Source: Isoetes taiwanensis (taxonomy: Eukaryota; Streptophyta; Lycopodiopsida; Isoetales; Isoetaceae). Taken from it: 64,000 nt of DNA. Location: assembly GCA_021234155.1 (NCBI GenBank), contig JAJEKV010000079.1, positions 1,492,789-1,556,788 of the forward strand, written 5' to 3'. Shown piece after piece: positions 22,612 to 33,235 of the stretch. The notes under the pieces are model-generated. The model searched no databases. It saw nothing but the letters and a program-made list of their open reading frames with translations, and was not told the DNA's origin. Positions within the stretch are counted from its first letter, which is position 1. The number at the start of each line of letters is the position of its first letter. Both the position numbers and the translations under genes were made by a program.

Positions 22612-22720
22612 GCGGATTCAAAATTCAAAAATTTAGAGAGGTAGACGGGGGGGGGGGCAAATTCAAAATTCAAAAATTTGGAGAGGCGGACGGGCGGGCA
22701 GATTTCAAAATTTTGTAGGC
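22612..22720. repeat. minisatellite, ~40-base unit, right part
   Basis: Continuation of the array at 20768-20970, with two to three units including a G homopolymer of about 11 bases near 22647. It then degrades into ATTTTG-rich sequence. Confidence 0.75.
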
Positions 22721-23037
22721 CAATGTCGAAATTTTGTGGGCGGTTAAATTTTTTTTCCGAGCACTTATCTTTTCTTTTGTGCCACTTGTCATTTCTTACT
22801 CCACCGCCTTCTGCCTTATGCCAGCACCTACTGCCCTCAACTTTGTCTTTCCTATTCAACCGCATTCTCTCTCTAGCGCCTTTTGATCCGGGAGTGGCCA
22901 GGAAAAAAGTGGAGTAACAACTATACAGAGTGGTATTTATACGCTGTAAAAAATACAAATGGCGCAATCTTCGCTTCAAATCCGGGAGCCAGGCTCTTGT
23001 TTCTATTTTTATCCTTTTAGAATAGCATAGTCAACTA

Positions 23038-23395
23038 TAATGGCGCGAACATGCCATTTCTATATCATGGAGTGCGGGCAAGCCATAGCCACCCCTTCGT
23101 ATGGAAATGGCGCGACTGCGGCGTTTGGGATAAGATATAGTAGTATAAATATGTATTACGTGTATCCATATGAAATGGCGCAAATAGCCCAGCGGCGCCA
23201 TTTTAGATTGCTGAGGTGCAAGCTGGTGTTAATTAGCTGCGCTATTTAAACAAAATGGCGCAGCTATGCACCTAATTAACATCGGATGAAGACTTGCACC
23301 TCGGCATTCTGGAAATGACGCAGTGGCGCCATTTAAACAAAATGGCACAGCGGTGCCATTCGAAATGGCGCCGCTGCGCCATTTGCAGATTTACT
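23038..23395. repeat. cluster of AAATGGCGC palindromes, upstream cluster
   Basis: At least eight short words of the type AAATGGCGC or its complement GCGCCATTT are arranged as nested inverted repeats. A longer hairpin pairs TGAGGTGCAAG and GTTAATTAG (23210-23239) with CTAATTAAC and CTTGCACCTCGG (23271-23316). The words also flank this hairpin. Related clusters lie at 25014-25112 and 28205-28375. Confidence 0.75.
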
Positions 23396-24069
23396 TTATG
23401 TGTTGTGTTGTCAAGTAGATACATGTTATTTACTCACCATGTTTGTCTTGCATCCATTACTGCACCAAAGGCACAGAATGTAGTAACAGCGAAGACCCTG
23501 GTCATGGCTGGTAAGTCATGGTGTACAGAGGTCGCCAGAGCCATATCTTTGACAGAAGGTGTGGACCCAACAAAGGGCCACAAGAGGGGAAAGCTTTGCC
23601 TTCTTGTCAAGTCCCATACCGGTGAATCAGGTGTGGAATCCGTGGCACAAATATGGGCATCATAATCAACATGAGGGAAGTCAAGAAGCAGGGAAGACTT
23701 GACTTTCTTGGCTGCACTGTTGAGGATCCCGTCAATACTAACATTGATCTTTACTGTATGGAATGGCAATGCTACGACCTGACAATGATGGAGTCCAACA
23801 TAAATGAGTAGGCATTGTCGGCCAAATGAAAAGGGTGGCTGTTGCCTTCCTACGAGTGCCGGGAGCTAGCAGAAATCAAAGGCACGGTAGAGATCTTTAG
23901 AGAATTCGGTATACTATGCACACGTCAAAAAACTCTGTATCCCACATTGTGAGAGCAAAGATCTCAGGCAACATGCCAACACTCATGGACAGCAGATGGC
24001 TGCTTCGGAAAGGTAGCAAAAAATGACGCGAAATCCAAACTAGCCATCAGAGTAACGAAAGTCGCAAAG

Positions 24070-26654
24070 GCAGGAACAGGAGGAGGAGAAGAAGGACAAA
24101 GGCAACCTGGTCACGCGCTACTTCAAGAGGAGGAGAAGAGGGACGAGCATCATGAGGAGAAGAAGGACGAGCAAGACGAGGAACAACATCATTCTCCTGT
24201 GAAGTCTAGTGGAAAGCCAGATTCCAAAAGAACTGTTAGCGACACCAAACAGGCTACAACACACACCAAAGTGGTAGCTTCCACAACGGAGAGTGCACCA
24301 ACAAAGAGAAAGAAGGAAACAAAGAGGGAGACAAGGGCTAGGAAGATGCAAAAAATGGTAGACCTTGAGGTGCCTGAGGAATTGAAAATGGACCGTGATG
24401 CCAAAGAGGAAATGGCAGAGTAAAAATTGAAGAAAATACAGAAGCATGGCCACATGTTTCCACTTGGGGTCACATACACAAGGAGGGTATCCATCTAGAA
24501 GAGGCACCACCTAATATGAATGACCGCAAGGGTTATTAACCCCGAACACATAAGGAATCTTTTGAAGAAGATCCACATCCGGTGTTTCACTCCAGCAAGT
24601 GTGGTGCCCATTGATCCGGACACAAAGGAGTTACTGACCTGGTCACAGGAATCGGAGCTGGTAGGAAAACATTTTTACATTATCAATGGTAATCATTCGG
24701 TCTCTGCTGCTCAGCTTGTGTGCATTAAATTGGGGACAGAAGATGCCAGAGTTGAGCTCAGAAAGATCTATACCTTTAGAATATGCAGAGTTCTTTCAGG
24801 AAGGATTAGTGACCTGGATCTTCTTCAACTCATTGTGGATGTGAATGATATTGTGGCCAAGACGGTCTTCAAGGAACCTTATGCGGATCAGATCCACCAT
24901 CTGTGAAAGCAATATCAGGAGTGCGGAAGACCAGCTCCAGCTGGAAAAGGGCAGTTACGAAGTGATGAGTACAAGGTATGCTCACATCTGTCTAACTATA
25001 CTATGCTTGTAAATGGCACAACGGCACCATTTGTGGGTAAATGGAGCCATTTACCCACAAATGGTGCCACTGCGCCATTTAAGCACAAATGGCGCCACTG
25101 CGCCATTTTATTTACCATCTCCTGCTTCTAACATCGTGAGTTCTATTGCAGCACTACCTTCAAATGGTTGAGAAGATTCTGAGGGGCAAACACACGAAAG
25201 ACGTCAATAGGTTCGTCTTCATGCCAGATGAAATATATGCTCTCTTCTGTCAAATGTGGAACAAATGGAGGAAGGGTGAGCTGAAAGACAATATAGATCA
25301 AGCTATAGTAATCAATTGGGCAAAGGACAAAGATTACTTTAGCGACAACTATCTCAGATGCATGAGGGGCTTGGACTACAATGATTGTCGATAGGTCGTT
25401 GAAGAAACTTTGAGTGGGGATATCTACGTCAAAGTCACCTCAGATTACAAAGTGCGAATCTTTTCAACACAAGAGCACAGAACTTGAGGATCCTTGCTTA
25501 CATGAAGAAGGAGATACTGCACTTCATCTCAGATCAAATTGACATTAAGTACAAAAAACCGAAGACTTAAGAAAAGCAACCGACAGCTTTTCTGATACTG
25601 CACTTCTGAAACTTGGGGAGTATATCACCATAAGTGGGTGTCAGAAGGAATATTGAAAGAGGGAGTTCATGGTAACATGCCATTCTACTTGGCCAGAACT
25701 ATTCGGAAGATGCTTAAGCCCGAAACAGAAAAGGGCTTGCCAAGATTTTTTGTGGAACATGTCATAGCCTGGGGGATTATACAAAAAATGACAACGGTGC
25801 CTGCTAGCATGATATGTTTAGATGCAAGGCAGGATTACTCCAGTTTGGAATAACGAGACCATAACCAAGTTCTTTGATTCCACATCACAGATGACTAGAG
25901 ACATACTGGATTCTAGGTCCAGAGTGTTTGTAGGAATCTATGAGGAGGAAGCTGGAGCTTCAGGTGGTGCTGGAATAAAAGAGCCACATGCTCTCGTTGT
26001 TCCGACGAGGATGTCTGTGCACTTGGGAGAGCCTGATGAAGATCTGACCTCAAGCTCTATGGTGATCATCCTCGAAAGACCCCACAAGTTCCTACTATTC
26101 CTAAGGAAGCCATTGGAAGTGAGGGAGACAGTATGGCTAAAAAGCTTCTGCAAGACAGATTTAAATACAGTTGGCAGAGTATGGAAGGAGAATATCTGGT
26201 GCATAAACAGATTGGTCCTGCAACTGCATCCTACCTCGTTGATAAGCTCTGACCTCCAGGTAGCGTCGTCCTATATTTCTTCTCTTCTGGAGCCTTTTCT
26301 AGGGCATCACTTCATGTAGGAAGAATCAGTGTGGCGTAAGAGCATGGCTTCAAAAAGCTTAAATACATAGCGGGCATTCTGGGTAGGGTCGAGAACGTCC
26401 TATACCCCTTGCTTGCTCTAGCAGCCATTGGCGAGCGCGAAGTTTTGACTCTGAAAGATGGTGGAGCAGACACCTCATTAGTCAAGGAAGAAAATGTGAC
26501 CGGCGAATCAAGTTCTCATAAAGAGATAGGAGAAACATCGGGCCAAGGTGGTAACTTAGGAGCTGAGCATGAAGAACATATATTTGATCGCAGTAAAATT
26601 AACCCAGCAAACTATGAGAAAGTCGATGATGAACACTTTGGTGATGCCTACTAA
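24070..26654 (+). pseudogene. eroded multi-exon gene, putative ParB-like/unknown family
   Basis: The first part (to 24423) is Lys/Glu-rich with basic clusters (KRKKETKRETRARKMQKM), like a nuclear disordered region. In the same frame, after TAA, TAG and TGA codons, a globular-looking stretch follows (24520-24906): VINPEHIRNLLKKI, VPIDPDTKELL, then KHFYIINGNHSVSAAQL. GNHSVSAA recalls the G-x-H-R-x-x-A-A box of ParB-type domains, with Ser in place of Arg. A TGA at 24904 precedes EYK and a GTATGC donor at 24977. A 175-base intron ends in TTGCAG at 25151, and the next exon (HYLQMVEKILRGKH...) stays open to TAG at 25394. More collinear pieces follow (25638-26319 in two frames, 26409-26654). I do not recognise the family with certainty. 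Many stops suggest it is dead. Confidence 0.45.
25014..25112. repeat. AAATGGCGC palindrome cluster inside a putative intron
   Basis: Three back-to-back hairpins are visible, for example AAATGGCACAACGGCACCAT, GGTAAATGGAGCCATTTACC and CAAATGGCGCCACTGCGCCA. All lie inside the GT-AG intron at 24977-25151 of the eroded gene. Same family as 23038-23395. Confidence 0.75.
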
Positions 26655-26730
26655 AAGGCATTGTATCTACCTTGTCCTTCCTATTATAAGGCAGTTACAT
26701 TTTTCTGCTCGCCTCTAATATCTTCCTTAC

Positions 26731-27065
26731 AAATTAGGAGAGCATGACACGTTGCATTGAGGCATTTATGGCATTAATTTCAGATTTGAGGCATTTATGA
26801 GCATTTATGGCGGAGGAAGACATGAGCATTACCATAGAATGACACGTTGCATTCATCGCATTACATTTTTGTGTTCGCACGTAATTTCTTCCTTAAAAAT
26901 TAGGAGAGCATGACACGTTGCATTGAGGCATTTATGGCATTAATTTCATATTTGAGGCATTTATGAGCATTTATGGCGGAGGAAGATATGAGCATTACCA
27001 TAGAATGACACGTTGCATTCATCGCATTTATGGCAGATTTGTGCACTTTGCATTTATTGCGGCCA
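26731..27065. repeat. tandem duplication, period 166 bases
   Basis: The block starting AAATTAGGAGAGCATGACAC at 26731 recurs at 26897, including the ATTTATGGCGGAGGAAGA segment. The two copies are nearly identical. Confidence 0.8.
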
Positions 27066-27290
27066 TTAATACACTTTGCATTTATTGTGGCCATTAATAT
27101 GCTTTGAATTTATTGCGAATTATCAAAGCACGACATGTGTGCACTTTGCATTTATTGTGGCCATTAATACCTTTTGCATTTATTGCGCCATTAATATGCT
27201 TTGCATTTATTATGCCATTAATACGCTTTGCATTTATTGCGAATTATCAAAGCACGACATGTGTGCACTTTGCATTTATTGCGGCCATTG
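27030..27290. repeat. tandem array of TTTGCATTTATTGYGGCCAT units
   Basis: Units of about 26-30 bases containing CTTTGCATTTATTG repeat eight or more times, broken by a GAATTATCAAAGCACGACAT spacer that occurs twice. The overlapping ORFs at 27076-27328 are translations of this repeat. Confidence 0.8.
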
Positions 27291-27474
27291 GCAAATTTGT
27301 TAGAAGATATCAATCCCAATATATATAGAATCTTAATGATATCCATTTTAGGATAATTATGGATATGAAATATATATCGAATGATATTAATGATTACATG
27401 CGAATTGTGATATAGGCACTTGGCATAAATATAGCCCTAGATTAGTCGTGTGTCGATCATCCAACAAAACTCCA

Positions 27475-27490
27475 TCTTATAAATAGAAGG
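27475..27490 (+). promoter_or_regulatory. candidate TATA box
   Basis: CTTATAAATAGAAGG is a strong plant TATA-box match. It lies ~85-100 bases 5' of a probable GTAAAT splice donor (27573) and ~265 bases before the ATG at 27743. Confidence 0.55.
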
Positions 27491-27742
27491 CCTTCTTATT
27501 GTCTCGACGCATTGAGAGCACTTGAAGAGCTATTGTGAGCGCTTCTCTTCTGCTTCACTAATTGCATGCAAAGGTAAATATTCTCCCATTTTGTTACATT
27601 GCTAAAGCTTGGATTGTTTAATATGAAACTAGCATTTTTCTTTCATCCTTAATCTTGGCGTAATGCGTATGTGGATTCTATCGTTGTGTGAAATTGTAGC
27701 GAACGTTTGAGTTGATTTGCAATTATATTTTGATTTGCAGAG

Positions 27743-27958
27743 ATGGCACAGATGAAAAAAGACTACATTATTGAGCTAAATCTAGATGATTTTTATGGAT
27801 GGTGGATGAGCGCCTTTGGTAACTCACCAGCCTTTGTGTCGAGAAATGCTGTATTGGAGTTCCTTTTGGATTTATTTCGTGATTTATAGTATTCGCAGAA
27901 ATATCATTCTAGTGATGATGAGGCATCTTCAGTTCTGCAAATTGATAATTCTACTTGA
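27743..27958 (+). CDS. very small hypothetical ORF with promoter and 5' UTR intron; in-frame TAG at 27887
   Basis: The ATG follows directly after a consensus acceptor (TTGATTTGCAG). With the GTAAATATT donor near 27573 this forms a likely 5' UTR intron, and a TATA box stands at 27475. The ORF encodes 48 residues (MAQMKKDYIIELNLDDFYGW; VLEFLLDLFRDL) to TAG at 27887-27889. The same frame continues with plausible residues (YSQKYHSSDDEASSVLQ) to TGA at 27956-27958, giving 71 codons overall. I do not recognise it. Either it is a 48-residue protein or a 71-residue one with a premature stop. Confidence 0.4.
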
Positions 27959-28111
27959 TGTTTGATGTCTGTGAACACATGAACCTTCAATAACAAAAAG
28001 TATTGACCAACTTTTTAAAAGACTAGGCTAAATCACATCAATCTAGAATCACTTGGCCATTGCAGAAGAGAATGTTGGACGTTAACTGGGGTCCAACTGC
28101 ACAGTTTTGAA

Positions 28112-28160
28112 AAAGAGAAATGTTCGCGGCGGCCTTGGCCGCCGCGATAAATTTCTTGTA
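28112..28160. repeat. 48-base CACTA-like palindrome
   Basis: AAAGAGAAATGTTCGCGGCG, then GCC, a TT centre, and GGCCGCCGCGATAAATTTCT plus TGTA. The arms are near-perfect complements. It is the reverse orientation of the 15197 copy. Confidence 0.65.
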
Positions 28161-28204
28161 TTATATTAATATATGACTACATGGTCTTTTGTAAAAATGT
28201 TTTT

Positions 28205-28385
28205 TAAAAAAATGGCGCATGTGCACTATTTGCTGGGTTTTTACGTTAAAATAAATAGCGTGCCTCCACTATTTGCTGGTCTTTACGTTAAAGCAAATAG
28301 CGCGTCTGCGCTAATTGCTCTGTCATTACATTAAAGCAAACGGGGCAGCCGTGCCATTTGCCTTGCCTATCTGGCGCTTTTTTGC
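28205..28385. repeat. AAATGGCGC/AAATAGCGC palindrome-related cluster, downstream
   Basis: Four units of the type TTACGTTAAARCAAATAGCG...CTATTTGCTG repeat with a period of ~55 bases. The GCGC-centred words resemble those at 23038 and 25014 but are more diverged. Confidence 0.55.
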
Positions 28386-28639
28386 ATTTTAATATCTTCT
28401 ATTTCATTTCTCGGGCTGCATTTCTATGCTTTTCCTTATACTTTCTTAGTAAATGACGCCATACTTTTTTTCTAACCAAGTAAAACTGCGTCGTTTCATC
28501 TTTAATGTTGCAGTTTTTGCAGGATAACTGGTGTCTTTTCAAGTAAATAATACTATTTCTATCACTAAGTGTGTGATAAAATAGGGAAGAAGCTGATTTT
28601 GCGAGAAATTGAAATCACGAAATTTCCAAATTCAACGAA

Positions 28640-30545
28640 ACTCTGCTTATTCCTGGACTAGCTGCCATTGTTGATCCCATCCACAAACTCATGGGTGATG
28701 AATCCACTTGGGCTTAAAATCCCCAGGCGGCTAAGGCCTTTCAAAAATTGAAGGTTTTGCTTACTCAAGCTCCTATACTTGTTCCACCTCAATGGGACAA
28801 GCCCTTTCACGTTCATGTCAATGTTTCAGCTTTTGTTATTGGTGCTATTCTTTCCCAAGAATATGACTCTCACCTGGACAAACCAATTCGTTATGCAAGC
28901 AGGAAACTCAACCCTGCAGAGAAAATTTTCTGCCACGGAATGAGAAGCACTCAGACTCATTTTTTGTGCACAACGATTCCGTCACTATCTGCTGGGAAGC
29001 AAAATCAAGTTCTTTGTGGATCATCAAGCTCTACTTTATCTGATCAATAAGACTACGCCCACGGCTCGTATTGCTCATTGGGTGCTGCTTCTACAGGAGT
29101 TTGCTCCCTTTAAGATCATTCATAAGGTAGGGAAGTCTCATACGGTGCATCTTTCATGCATCCACATCATGACCCATCCTTAGGAGTTTTAGACACTTTT
29201 TCGGACGCCCAACTCTTCTTGGTCATGACTACGCCGCACTGGTTCCATGACTATCAAAAATATCTTCTCTCTGGTGCCTTACCATCTGAAGATCCCACGC
29301 ATTCTCCAGATAAGCTACACTCACGCCGTCAACAATTCCTTCGCGAAGTCCTGACTATAACATAGTTGCTGGACATTTCTACAAGCATGGCAAGGATATG
29401 ATTTTGCGCCAATGTGTTCTTTCTCATGAAGTCCCGGAGATTGTTCGTCAAGCACATGAAGGACTTGATGGAGGCCATCTTAATGGTGATAATACGGCAT
29501 GGAAAATTCTTTTGGTTGGCCATTTTTGGCCCATGCTGTTCAATGACGCTCGCGCTCATGTGCACCAATGTGACGTCTGCCAGCGCATGAAAAGGCCCCC
29601 GGCCCGTGACGCTCTACCCTTAACTCAAGTAGCCACGCCGTTACCCTTCAGCAAATGGGGTATGGATTTTGTTGGGCCAATTGATCCACCTGCTCGAAAC
29701 TACCGTGCTCGATACATCCTTGTTCTCACTGATTATGCCATGAAGTGGGTTGAAGCCTGTGCATTACCTGATAACACCGCAGCCAGCATGCCGCGAGTGC
29801 TCTACACACACGTTACTACATGCTTCGGCTGCCTCACGGAACTCGTGAGTGACTGGGGTATTTATTTTGTCAAATAAACGATCACGGAACTTGTGGACTA
29901 CTTGCATATCCATCATCGGAAGAGCACCCCATATTATCCACAAGGCAATGGTCTTGCTAAGAGTACCAACAAAACTCTCATCAATATTCTAAAGAAGATT
30001 TGTGACGCTTCCAGGAAAGATTGGTAGGAAAAGTTACCCACTGTTTTATGGGCTTACAACACTATTTATAAAATTGCCCAGGGCAGACACCTTTCAAACT
30101 TGTGTATGGCCAAGAGGCCTTGATGCCTTTTGAGTTTGTCCTACCCACTCTCAGATTCCAACTTCCTACTATCCATGATCTCCTGCCACTTTACAGGAAC
30201 GGGTCTATCAATTACAACAATTGGATGAAATTCGAAGGGATGCTTATCTCAGGGTTCTTGTTGGGCATCAATTGCGGAAATCCTGGCATGACAATCACAT
30301 CAAAACCAAAACTTTCAAGGAAGGGCGTTTATTCTTCTTTATGATTCCAGGTACAAAAATTTTCCTGGCAAGCTCAAATTTTGGTGGCTTGTTCTTTAAA
30401 AAATTATTAAAATGGTACAACCGAGTGTGTTTCAACTCGAGGATTTAGATGGCACTCTATTACCTGCCTTGGTTAATGGCTTTCGCCTCAAAACATTTTA
30501 TACTGATTCATCAACAGATATAACTCAAGACACAAACAAGCCTGA
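28640..30545 (+). mobile_element. Ty3/gypsy pol remnant: RT end, RNase H, integrase
   Basis: The order is that of Ty3/gypsy elements. AIVDPIHKL and AFQKLKVLLTQAPIL, then KPIRYASRKLNPAEKIF, mark the RT-RNase H junction. Shifted frames give FRHYLLGSKIKFFVDHQALL (RNase H). From 29398 an integrase zinc domain shows H...H...CDVCQRMK, then WGMDFVGPI (first Asp), LVSDWG (second Asp) and PQGNGLAKSTN, where Lys stands in place of the catalytic Glu. The C-terminal piece ends with QLEDLDGTLLPALVNGFRLK near 30500. TAA at 29875, TAG near 30026, other stops and frameshifts, and the missing Glu make it inactive. No LTRs are recognised. Confidence 0.88.
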
Positions 30546-32040
30546 TTGAGTAGCAGTCTTATATATTATATATTCAAAAGAGTAAGATTATAAAAATAGG
30601 CAGTACCCTTACTTAATCGCATGGGCATCGCTCTTACTCTAAAGACAAAATCCTACTTTAGTTCTCCGGCTATTTCGGGTTTGGCATAGGGCAGGCCCGC
30701 ATGATCACATAACCCTGATCCGGATCATAGCAAAGGTGCAGAATCACGTCCTGATAATTGGACATGGGGTCAGGATTGTCTGCGGATGTAGACACAGCCA
30801 GCCATACAGTTTTTCATCTTCCATAAATCAAGGTCGTTCATCCGGCATGTTAACCTTTCGAGGCAGTTCTTCAGCATGGTATTCACCATCTCCATCGCTG
30901 CAATTGATAGTGTTCTCGCATCAAACCTTGTTCGGCTTATATAGCCCTACCGACTCTTGGTTGCCACGGTGGCCCAATCACTTTTTGCCGACTTATCCGT
31001 ATCGGGGGTACATTCCAATTCCAGATTCCCATATCTCACCTCAAATCCAGTAGCGTTACCTTCTCTCTGGCCTGCTGCTCCTACCACCTCTTTCATTAAA
31101 CTGTTTGAACTCTCGAGTTGCCCATCTTAATTACGCCCCTTTAAACCATGGATGTGTCAAATCATTATTTGTACACCACCACGATGTCAATCTCCACCAT
31201 TAATTTTCCTTCAGTTGGCTTTCTGGGACTTAGCCAAAATTTTGGTTTTCGATCATTCTCTTCTGTAATGCTGCCATCTGGCAAAATTAACGGTTCCGAT
31301 TATGCTTTCTGCACAGTCTATAAAAATCTTCGCTGAACAAATGCAAACCTTAACACTCAAACTTTTCTGTCTTTGGCCTTCTGCTCTCAATCTCTTTTCT
31401 CCAATCGATATGGCCGCTTCACCGAAATTGGCAACTCTACAGGCCACCACGTCCATGAATCCTGATCTTTTTTCATCTATGGTTTTCTCCACACCAACTG
31501 TTTGGAAGGCTCTTGAAGGTGTCAGCCGAGACGTTGCAGCAAGGGCGGTTTGCTTGATTTAGCCAATCAAGAACTCCCTGTTTCACATCCGGCACAATTG
31601 CGGCAGTTTGTCGCTCATTTGGTCAAGACAGATGCTGGGTACCAGACGATGGTGGATCATACTCGGATCATTCTAAATCAAAGTCTTTTGGCACGTGTAT
31701 TTCAACTGCCCAGACGCGCTCCTTTAAATTGGGTTGCTTTGCAGGATCGTGATCGAGCCCTCTATGCTACCACAACCCACAAGGTTACAAATATTGCTAA
31801 GCCTCATGAAGCTTTCGTCAAGTTTTTATGGCAAAAATTCTGATGGGTATTCTGTCAAGAATGCCCACATCAACAAACACTTCTTCCATATCGCCATTGT
31901 TGCTATTTACTCCACCAGTTTTGTTGATTGGCCCCAAATTATGTTCCAACAACTTCTCCATGAAGTAGACCGCCTTCGCCAATCTCTTGGTTCGGGTCTT
32001 GATTCTGCCATGGGAGCCCATTTCCCGCATTAGGCACACT
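30546..32040 (+). other. unclassified ORF fragments between two transposons
   Basis: Frames at 31302-31562, 31550-31843 and 31734-32033 are collinear and overlap at frameshifts (for example SHPAQLRQFVAHLVKTDAGY and LARVFQLPRRAPLN). Together they could be one broken protein of ~200 residues, perhaps retroelement-encoded because it follows a gypsy pol region. I recognise no domain. 30560-31140 holds nothing I can name. Confidence 0.3.
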
Positions 32041-32424
32041 ACATTTTCCTCGTGATTTATACATTGTTTGTGTACAACACACCTTATCAAACATTTTATG
32101 TTCGTTAAATAGGCAGGTCTCTACTAGCTGGAACTGGAAGTGTTTTGGGATGTTGGTGAAGAAAGTTGATAGTTCATCTTATATTCACATTTTTCAATTG
32201 TTGTCACTTATTTTTGCTTATGTAGCTTAGATGTCGGTGATTTGTCACATATGTTAATGGTTCTATCCCAAGTATGGGCATCACCCTTCCACTGCAATGT
32301 GTGCATTCTATAAGCCATGCATTTATGGAATTTCCACACTACACAACTCAGACCTCTCAGTAGTAGCAGACATAGATAGGACTAGGTTTGCTAAAGTTTT
32401 GCCTTTTGCTAGCAAGCCTATAAA

Positions 32425-33235
32425 ATGGTCATCAATGTTTTCCACATTTGCAAAATACAAACTTGTGAAGTAATTGATCATCTGAGGGGTCGATATTTGC
32501 AGCTCAATGCTAACTTGCAGGATAGCAGATGTTACCTAATAATTCCAGATGGGGGAAGTAAAGATGGCTTATTAGCTGAACTTAGAAGTGCAGTAAGAGG
32601 AAATGATTATAGAACTGTGGAATTGATAAGGTTACCAAGTGGAGAGGACTTGCAGCAGGCAATTGAATTTCAGAAAAGGTTTTCAGCGTCTCATAGGCCA
32701 GTTGGCCTCCGTGGACGTTAAAATATACTTCCTTCCTTCCTTCTAAAGCTCTTGTAGATGGTATTAAGTTTAGGTTGGAAGAGTCTGCAATAACAGGAAC
32801 TTTATCAAAATTTGCTGTCTTAGCTCCCATTAACTTACCCTCATCAGGTTAAAGTCCTTGCAGAGTTTTATGGCAAAGATCATGTTGGGGCTGGAGGAGA
32901 ACTTGTTCATGGAATTGTTGATGTTGCTAGTTTGGTGCGTGAATATTCAGTTTGGAAAATTACAGCCTCGAAAGAGTGGACATGCAAAAGTTTTCAAGAC
33001 ACATGGGGTATAATTTATGGTCATCCAATTTGGAAAGACGAGTTTCCCAATTTGCTAAAAGTGGCCGCTATTGGTATGATACAGTGTTGCAGCACAGCTA
33101 GTTGCGAGCGTGGATTTAGTAGAATAAACTTGATGAAGACAATTCAGAAACAGATTGTCCACTACAACACTTGATGGGCTTGTCAGGAAAGAGAATTCTC
33201 ATTACAGGCAAATCTATACAAATGCATGATCTTAT
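32425..33235 (+). pseudogene. hAT-family transposase remnant
   Basis: The C-terminal part (32932-33172) has FPNLLKVAAIGMIQC then STASCERGFSRINLMKT, the hallmark of the hAT dimerisation domain, where the usual form is STA-x-CERGFS-x-x-N-x-IKT. The upstream ORF at 32425-32721 (VIDHLRGRYLQLNANLQD; LRSAVRGNDYRTVELIRLPS) reads in the right order for the preceding domain. It is interrupted by a tiny LINE tail at 32688-32743, after which similar protein-like sequence resumes (KFRLEESAITGTLSKFAVLA) to a TAA near 32850. No N-terminal zinc finger or catalytic domain and no terminal repeats are seen. Confidence 0.7.
32688..32743 (+). mobile_element. ultrashort 5'-truncated LINE copy with (TTCC)n tail
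   Basis: The ~55 bases from CGTCTCATAGG through the GGCCAGTTGGCC hairpin, then GGACGTTAAAATATAC and (TTCC)n, are nearly identical to the 3' end of the LINE at 39885-39956. It sits inside hAT coding sequence. I find no clear target-site duplication. Confidence 0.75.

Noticed and set aside
24118-24510. Two Leu-rich minus-strand ORFs
   Set aside because: They are antisense to the Lys/Glu-rich exon. The hydrophobic residues reflect complementing AAG/GAG codons.
27076-27328. Two overlapping ORFs of ~75 codons
   Set aside because: They are translations of the TTTGCATTTATTG tandem array and both frames look equally repetitive.
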